A stretch of 9,215 nt of DNA from an uncultured Clostridia bacterium (GTDB lineage: Bacteria > Bacillota > Clostridia > Oscillospirales > Ruminococcaceae). The stretch lies in NCBI GenBank assembly GCA_937871145.1, contig CALMXN010000336.1, forward strand, positions 1-9,215, read 5' to 3'. Shown in pieces: positions 4,977 to 9,215 of the stretch. A program made the position numbers and the translations under genes. How positions within the stretch are numbered: position 1 is the first letter of the stretch; the number at the start of each line of letters is the position of its first letter. The notes beneath the pieces are model-generated. The model saw only the letters and a program-made list of their open reading frames with translations. It was not told where the DNA came from and did not search any database.

Positions 4977-5285
4977 ATGAAAGAATACATTAGTATGTGG
5001 CAAAGAGGACTCGATTTTAGAGGAACATCAAATAGAAGAGAATTCTGGATGCCTGTATTGGTTAACTTTATCATTGGAATAATCTTAGGGGCATTTGCAA
5101 CTATTACAGGTTTGATATTTATCACATGGATATATTCATTAGCTATTTTAATTCCAGGCATTGCAATCGCAGTAAGAAGATTGAGAGATGCTGGGTTCTC
5201 ACCGTTTCTGTACTTCCTTGTATTAGTACCATTTGTCGGCGGAATTATTCTTATCGTTCTGTGGTGCTGTGATTCAAAATATTAA
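4977..5285 (+). CDS. DUF805 family small membrane protein
   Basis: The 102-residue polytopic protein matches the DUF805 (YhaH-like) pattern. An N-terminal amphipathic part with DFRGTSNRREFW (13-24) corresponds to the family's DFxGRxxRxEFW, here with Thr for the second Arg. Two hydrophobic spans lie at about 26-65, and IAVRRLRDAGFS (64-75) is the family's RRLHDxGxS motif with Arg for His. A last span at about 77-97 ends in the usual cysteine/serine-rich C-terminus. Function of the family is unknown. ATG 4977 follows AAAGGAGAGG (4963-4972) closely. It has its own terminator and lies between two other terminated units, so it is probably monocistronic; no clear promoter was found in the 47-nt gap after the rplL terminator. 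Confidence 0.88.
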   Translation: MKEYISMWQRGLDFRGTSNRREFWMPVLVNFIIGIILGAFATITGLIFITWIYSLAILIPGIAIAVRRLRDAGFSPFLYFLVLVPFVGGIILIVLWCCDSKY

Positions 5286-5295
5286 TACATAGTAT

Positions 5296-5332
5296 AAAAA
5301 AGTCCTTGTTTATCAAGGGCTTTTTTATTTTT
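5296..5332 (+). terminator. Intrinsic terminator after the DUF805 gene
   Basis: AAAAAAGTCCTTG (5296-5308) pairs with CAAGGGCTTTTTT (5314-5326) over 13 bp with one wobble, loop TTTAT, and more T residues to 5332. The A-tract and T-tract symmetry means it could also act weakly on the opposite strand. Confidence 0.92.
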
Positions 5333-5356
5333 ATTCTTTTAAATGTTGTAAAATTA

Positions 5357-5365
5357 TGTTATACT
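5357..5365 (+). promoter_or_regulatory. Extended -10 element before the YfhO-family gene
   Basis: TGTTATACT (5357-5365) is a good extended -10 element, but no clear -35 lies 17 bp upstream (TTTTAA). Transcription would begin near 5372, only a few bases before the first ATG at 5379, which bears on the choice of start codon. Confidence 0.5.
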
Positions 5366-5378
5366 ATTAAGGACGTTA

Positions 5379-7829
5379 ATGGAAAGGCGTGGTGTTGTGA
5401 AGTTTAAAAATCCTCTGGCACAAAACAGAGGCAAGGAACAGTATTTAAAGGTTTTTTTAATTGTATTCGTAATAATGATGTTGGTAATGCTCCCTGTTAT
5501 TATATATAACAAAGGAATATTCTTGTATTATGGGGACTTTAATTCACAGCAGATTCCTTTTTATCGCTATGCGCACGAAGCAATCAGGAACGGAAATGTC
5601 TTTTGGGATTGGGGTACTGACCTTGGCTCAAACTTTATTGGGTCATATTCCTTCTATCTGCTTGGGAGTCCGTTTTTCTGGCTGACTATCCCCTTCCCAA
5701 ACAGTGCTGTTATATATCTTATTCCTTGGCTTCTTGCGATAAAAGCAGGAGTAGCCGGTGTAACAAGCTATGCTTTCGCAAGGCGATTTGTAAAAAGCAA
5801 GAATGCCTGTGTAATTGCAGGAGTACTCTATGCACTTTCCGGCTTCCAGCTTTACAATATATTTTTCAACCACTTCCATGATGTAGTTGCGGTTTTTCCT
5901 CTCCTGCTTATCGCACTTGAGGAACGTGTCAATAACGACAGACGTGGTGTTTTTGCACTTGCAGTTGCACTTTGTGCTGTCGTGAATTACTTTTTCTTCA
6001 CAGGGCAGATTACATTTCTCGTTATTTATTTTGTCTGCAGATGTACAAGCGATGACTTCCATATAAATTTAAGGAAATTCTTCGGTCTGATGATTGAATC
6101 AGTCCTTGGTGTAATGCTTGCTTGCTTTATCTTGTTGCCGTCGGTACTTGCAATAACCGATAACCCTCGTGTCGACCAGAAGCTTTATGGACTTGATATG
6201 ATTGTCTACAGCGACAGATTCAGATTTTTCAGAATTATTCAGAGCTTCTTTATGCTCCCTGACCCACCGGCAAGAGCAAATCTCTTCTCATCAACAATGG
6301 CAAGATGGGCTTCAATTGCCGGCTACCTACCATTATTCTCAATGGCAGGAGTAATTGCATTTTTCAAGGGTAAGAAAAAGAATTGGATGAAAAAAGTTAT
6401 TACAGTCTGTATAATCTGTGCGTTTATTCCAGTTCTTAATACTTCTTTTTATGCATTCAACAGCAGTTATTACGCAAGATGGTACTATATGCCTATTCTT
6501 TTAATGTGTGTTATGACAGCATATGTTCTTGACAACAGAAGAATGAGGCTAAGCAAGGGCGTTCCTATTTGTATAGCAGTTGTTGCATTCTTTGCACTTT
6601 CAGCACTGCTACCGATTCAGGATCCAAAGGTCGAAGGAGTTCTTGATTACGGAAAGCTGGCAACGTATAAGGATTTATTCTGGATATCAATAGCCGTCAC
6701 AACAGCAGGACTATTAATGCTCTTATATGTTGCTTATGTTTCTGAAAGGAACAAATATTTCTTCAGGCGTGCAACAATTCTCACTACACTTGCGGCATTT
6801 TTATGCACTGGTGCAATAGTCTGGTATGGTGTCGCACAAGGGTCTTATCCGAATTCTTATATAAATGAAGCTATTAAAGGCAAGAATAATATTTCTCTTG
6901 ATACGGGCAAGGACTTTTTTAGAGTTGATATAAGTGAATCTTCAGATAATTTCCCTATGTTCTGGGGATACTCTTCTATGAGGACCTTTCACAGTGTTGT
7001 TCCGCCGTCAATTATGGAATTCTATCAGGGGCTTGGTATAACAAGAGATGTTGCATCAAGAGTTCCTGTTGAAAGATATCCGCTCAGGAGTCTGCTTTCT
7101 ACAAAATATTATTTCAACAGAAAAAATGAAAAGCCAATAACAATGGACGGCTTTGAATTTATCGGTACGCAGAATAATTTTGATATATATGAAAACAAAA
7201 ACTATATTCCAATGGGATTTACTTTTGATTATTATATTACCAAGGAGCAGTTCGAAACAAAGGGTGGATCTTCAAAGGACAGACTTCTTCTCAAAGGGAT
7301 ATTGCTTGATCACTTCCAGATAATGCGTTTCAGGGATATTATCAAGCCACTGCCACAGGCGGATGTGGATTCAGTTTATGATAATTCTGGCTTTGCTGAG
7401 GATTGCCTTCAGAGAAAAGCCACAGCAGCATATTATTTTAAGAAGGACACAAAAGGATTTACTGCAAAAATAAATCTCGACAAGGAAAACCTTGTTTTCT
7501 TCAGCGTTCCGTATGATAAAGGATTTACTGCAAAAGTTAATGGTGAAGAAACACGAATTGAAAAGGTCGATAACGGACTTATGGCAGTAAAATGCCCTGA
7601 AGGAAAAGATATAGAAATCAGATTTGACTATCGCCCACGTGGACTCACAGAAGGCATAATAATTTCCTTCACAGGACTAGTATTGCTCATAGCGTATGTT
7701 GTAGTTGGCAATAAGCTGATCAAAAAGAAAGCATTTGAAAGAGAATATGATTATGTCAGCTTTGAGGAAAAATTAGCACAAAATAAAGCTGCGGATCCCG
7801 AAGAACCCGCAGACGATGAAAAAGATTAA
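5379..7829 (+). CDS. YfhO family polytopic membrane protein (probable GT-C glycosyltransferase)
   Basis: The 816-residue protein has many transmembrane spans (first about 24-44, last about 761-780) and an acidic cytoplasmic tail ending EEPADDEKD. The first outer loop has YGDFNSQQIPFYRYAHEAI (51-69), the family GDxxxQQxPF motif; its Asp53 is the likely GT-C-type active residue by inference. Next come FWDWGTDLGSNFIGSYSFYLLGSPFFW segments typical of YfhO. The C-terminal outer domain includes VPYDKGFTAKVNGEETRIEKV and FDYRPRG. Bacillus subtilis YfhO and Listeria GtlB add sugars to lipoteichoic acid; other members are uncharacterised, so the substrate here is unknown. ATG 5379 is weakly supported (AAGGA 5369-5373). 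GTG 5397 follows GGAAAGG (5381-5387) and fits the -10 at 5360 better. Two 18-nt repeats (7452-7469, 7518-7535) encode KGFTAK twice. Confidence 0.9.
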   Translation: MERRGVVKFKNPLAQNRGKEQYLKVFLIVFVIMMLVMLPVIIYNKGIFLYYGDFNSQQIPFYRYAHEAIRNGNVFWDWGTDLGSNFIGSYSFYLLGSPFFWLTIPFPNSAVIYLIPWLLAIKAGVAGVTSYAFARRFVKSKNACVIAGVLYALSGFQLYNIFFNHFHDVVAVFPLLLIALEERVNNDRRGVFALAVALCAVVNYFFFTGQITFLVIYFVCRCTSDDFHINLRKFFGLMIESVLGVMLACFILLPSVLAITDNPRVDQKLYGLDMIVYSDRFRFFRIIQSFFMLPDPPARANLFSSTMARWASIAGYLPLFSMAGVIAFFKGKKKNWMKKVITVCIICAFIPVLNTSFYAFNSSYYARWYYMPILLMCVMTAYVLDNRRMRLSKGVPICIAVVAFFALSALLPIQDPKVEGVLDYGKLATYKDLFWISIAVTTAGLLMLLYVAYVSERNKYFFRRATILTTLAAFLCTGAIVWYGVAQGSYPNSYINEAIKGKNNISLDTGKDFFRVDISESSDNFPMFWGYSSMRTFHSVVPPSIMEFYQGLGITRDVASRVPVERYPLRSLLSTKYYFNRKNEKPITMDGFEFIGTQNNFDIYENKNYIPMGFTFDYYITKEQFETKGGSSKDRLLLKGILLDHFQIMRFRDIIKPLPQADVDSVYDNSGFAEDCLQRKATAAYYFKKDTKGFTAKINLDKENLVFFSVPYDKGFTAKVNGEETRIEKVDNGLMAVKCPEGKDIEIRFDYRPRGLTEGIIISFTGLVLLIAYVVVGNKLIKKKAFEREYDYVSFEEKLAQNKAADPEEPADDEKD
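7781..7812 (-). terminator. Minus-strand terminator inside the 3' end of the YfhO-family gene
   Basis: Read on the minus strand, CTGCGGGTTC (7812-7803) pairs with GGATCCGCAG (7798-7789), two wobbles, across a TTCG loop closed by C-G, an unusually stable tetraloop. CTTTATTTTG follows. It would end the minus-strand gene 20-50 nt after its stop, within codons of the opposing gene. On the plus strand no T-tract follows, so it works in one direction only. Confidence 0.6.
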
Positions 7830-7830
7830 T

Positions 7831-8505
7831 TTATGATGATGCAAAGATAACAAGACTTTCAAGAAGTCGGTCGAAAAGTAATTCAAGGTCATCAAGGCTT
7901 GACTTTGTATCCTTATCGATAAGCATTGAATATGCAGGACGCTGAGTATGCTCCGCAAACCACGAGCAAAGGCTGTTTTCTTCGTTTGCATAGTCGTTAA
8001 AGTTCTGGATTGGGTATCCTGTTGATGAAGCCATAATATAAGCAAATAGCCTTACGTTTGTCTGGTTATGCCACGCCGGATAGTATCGTATGTATTCGTC
8101 GCCCGGGGTAAGCTCAATAATCTGACGGGGATCAATTTTATCAACAATAAAATTCATAGCAGTCGCCGGACTTGTAACATTGGCGAATTTTGGTATTATC
8201 CACACTCCTTTGTGCCTGAAAATTTCGCTGATGTTGATTCCTGAGATAGGAATGTTTTTAGAAAGTGCATTGCATAAGGTTCGCGCAAACATAATCAACA
8301 TGCGTGTTGAAAGCCAGTCATTTTCGTTTATTCCACCAATTATAAGACTTGAGTTGCTTTTACATCCAAAGCCTATTGCATAAGCAAGCGGATCAAGCTG
8401 TTCATTGTGAACGATTTTTACATTTGCTTGTGGAGTGGTATTTGCAAGGTATAATATTTCTGAGGATATTGTGGGATGGGTACATGTCTTTTCAAAGCAT
8501 TTCAT
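7831..8505 (-). CDS. M14 carboxypeptidase-like protein, probably catalytically inactive
   Basis: The protein has 224 residues from ATG 8505. Its order of segments follows M14 peptidases of the gamma-D-glutamyl-diaminopimelate type: LIIGGINENDW (55-64) where IGGxHGxEW is expected, SGINISEIFRHKGVWIIPKFANV where I-V-P-x-x-N-P-D-G lies, IIELTPGDEYIRYY (129-142) where the AYHxQGExIYW strand lies, TGYPI, then WFAEHTQRPAYSMLID (182-197) where RPxFTIE is expected. By this reading the zinc His and Glu are Asn60 and Asp63, the second zinc His is lost, and the catalytic Glu is Leu. The segment between the second and third blocks is shortened. It may be a pseudoenzyme. Start: AGGGGG (8524-8519) suits a TTG at 8511 (7-nt spacing) better than ATG 8505; the frame opens at ATG 8565. 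It is convergent with the YfhO-family gene, one base between stops. Confidence 0.75.
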   Translation of the reverse strand: MKCFEKTCTHPTISSEILYLANTTPQANVKIVHNEQLDPLAYAIGFGCKSNSSLIIGGINENDWLSTRMLIMFARTLCNALSKNIPISGINISEIFRHKGVWIIPKFANVTSPATAMNFIVDKIDPRQIIELTPGDEYIRYYPAWHNQTNVRLFAYIMASSTGYPIQNFNDYANEENSLCSWFAEHTQRPAYSMLIDKDTKSSLDDLELLFDRLLESLVIFASS

Positions 8506-8598
8506 CTGCAAATAAATTCCCCCTAAAAATGAGTTACATTTAAGAGTATTTAAAATAAAATACATTTATTCCATATAAAAAGAAAGGTACTGAAATTT

Positions 8599-9135
8599 AT
8601 GCATCTGTATGAAAAAACGCTTGACTCTTTGGTTATCCATGAGGGTAAAATTATTACTCTTACAAAAGATACTGTCGAATTAGAAAACGGCGAAGAAGCA
8701 ATTCGTGAGGTCGTTCACCATCACGGCGGTGTGTGCGTTGTCCCAATAAATGAAAATGACGAAATTCTTTTTGTAAAACAGTTCAGATATCCGTTCAAGG
8801 ACATTCTTCTTGAAATTCCTGCTGGCAAGCTTAACGCTGGAGAGGATCACTATGAATGCGGAAAGCGTGAGCTTTTAGAGGAAACAGGCGCTTGTGCAAG
8901 CGAATTCACTTATATCGGTGTTATGTATCCTACAACAGGTTATGTAACAGAAAAAATTCATATGTATTATGCAAAGGGACTGACTTTCACACAGCAGAAT
9001 CTTGACGATGATGAGTTTTTGGATATTGTGAAGATTCCTTTTGATAAGGCTGTTGAAATGATAATGAGCAATGAAATCCCTGACGCAAAGTCACAGATAG
9101 CAATACTCAAAACAGCAAAAATTTTAGGAAAATAA
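8599..9135 (+). CDS. nudF: Nudix hydrolase, ADP-ribose pyrophosphatase type
   Basis: The 178-residue enzyme probably hydrolyses ADP-ribose to AMP and ribose 5-phosphate with magnesium, a housekeeping role. The Nudix box is complete at residues 76-98: Gly76, five residues, Glu82, seven residues, then RELLEETGA, matching GX5EX7REUXEEXGU. The residues before it (LLEIPAGK) and after it (YPTTGYVTEKIHMYYAKGL, 110-128) are characteristic of the ADP-ribose subgroup, as is the LDDDEFLDI acid patch. An N-terminal beta-domain (1-40) ends at VVHHHGGVCVVP. Length is usual for NudF (about 180-185). ATG 8599 follows AGAAAGGT (8581-8588), a somewhat distant site. It is divergent from the M14-like gene; the shared gap has a GTATTT/AAATAC inverted repeat (8546-8563) but no clear promoter. 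Its own terminator follows. Confidence 0.93.
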   Translation: MHLYEKTLDSLVIHEGKIITLTKDTVELENGEEAIREVVHHHGGVCVVPINENDEILFVKQFRYPFKDILLEIPAGKLNAGEDHYECGKRELLEETGACASEFTYIGVMYPTTGYVTEKIHMYYAKGLTFTQQNLDDDEFLDIVKIPFDKAVEMIMSNEIPDAKSQIAILKTAKILGK

Positions 9136-9137
9136 AT

Positions 9138-9168
9138 AAAGGAGGCATTAAGCCTCCTTTTTGTTTTA
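9138..9168 (+). terminator. Intrinsic terminator after the Nudix gene
   Basis: AAAGGAGGC (9138-9146) pairs perfectly with GCCTCCTTT (9152-9160), loop ATTAA, followed by T residues to 9162 and GTTTTA. It begins two bases after the stop codon. Confidence 0.93.
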
Positions 9169-9184
9169 TAGTTTCGTATTGTAA

Positions 9185-9215
9185 TGCGAAGGGGTATGTG
9201 GGCGATCGCAAAGCC
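9185..9215. repeat. Interspersed repeat, copy C (cut by window end)
   Basis: TGCGAAGGGGTATG (9185-9198) matches copy B exactly. The following TGGGCGATCGCAAAGCC differs from A and B by a C-to-T change and one base earlier. The 31-nt left block of copies A and B is missing, so this is either a truncated copy or shows that the hairpin part moves alone. Its right arm lies beyond the window. Confidence 0.7.

Noticed and set aside
5643..6062. Minus-strand open frame opposite the YfhO-family gene
   Set aside because: Lies wholly inside a well-supported gene, with no ribosome binding site or recognisable domain.

Overview
The window is a low-GC, Gram-positive-type chromosome segment. The gene content (rpmG-secE-nusG-rplK-rplA and rplJ-rplL), AGGAGG-type ribosome binding sites, AT-rich spacers and intrinsic terminators fit a gut Clostridia lineage, most likely Oscillospiraceae/Ruminococcus-like. 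The genus is an inference from style, not from a search.

Left part (1-2920): an AT-rich upstream region carries a perfect-consensus promoter with no obvious gene behind it (9-37) and an extended -10 promoter (236-265). A hairpin-rich leader then precedes the operon rpmG (L33), secE, nusG, rplK (L11), rplA (L1), which ends at a strong terminator (2893-2920). Both rplK and rplA are preceded by leaders containing GTGGGAG...ACCAC, which resembles the ribosomal protein L1 site in 23S rRNA. L1 autoregulation at two points of the operon is therefore plausible.

Middle (2921-4930): about 550 bp of non-coding DNA holds two copies of a roughly 90-bp palindrome-bearing repeat flanking a hairpin-dense core. 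Next come a promoter and a 72-residue single-pass membrane protein of unknown function. A second strong promoter follows, then a classic L10 leader with terminator, rplJ (L10) and rplL (L7/L12), ending at a terminator. rpoB/rpoC, which usually follow rplL, are absent here.

Right part (4931-9215): a DUF805 small membrane protein; a large YfhO-family polytopic membrane protein (probable GT-C-type glycosyltransferase or related envelope protein); a convergent minus-strand gene for an M14 carboxypeptidase-like protein in which all expected zinc and catalytic residues appear replaced; and a divergent Nudix hydrolase of the ADP-ribose pyrophosphatase type. The window ends inside a third copy of the palindromic repeat.

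Together the left and middle parts supply translation (L33, L11, L1, L10, L7/L12), protein export (SecE) and transcription elongation (NusG), with RNA-level feedback. The right part is envelope and housekeeping accessory genes. The most unusual items are the doubled L1-type leader, the M14 pseudoenzyme candidate, the interspersed repeat family, and the terminator of the minus-strand gene embedded in the opposing YfhO coding end. I did not find evidence for a large undescribed multi-gene system.
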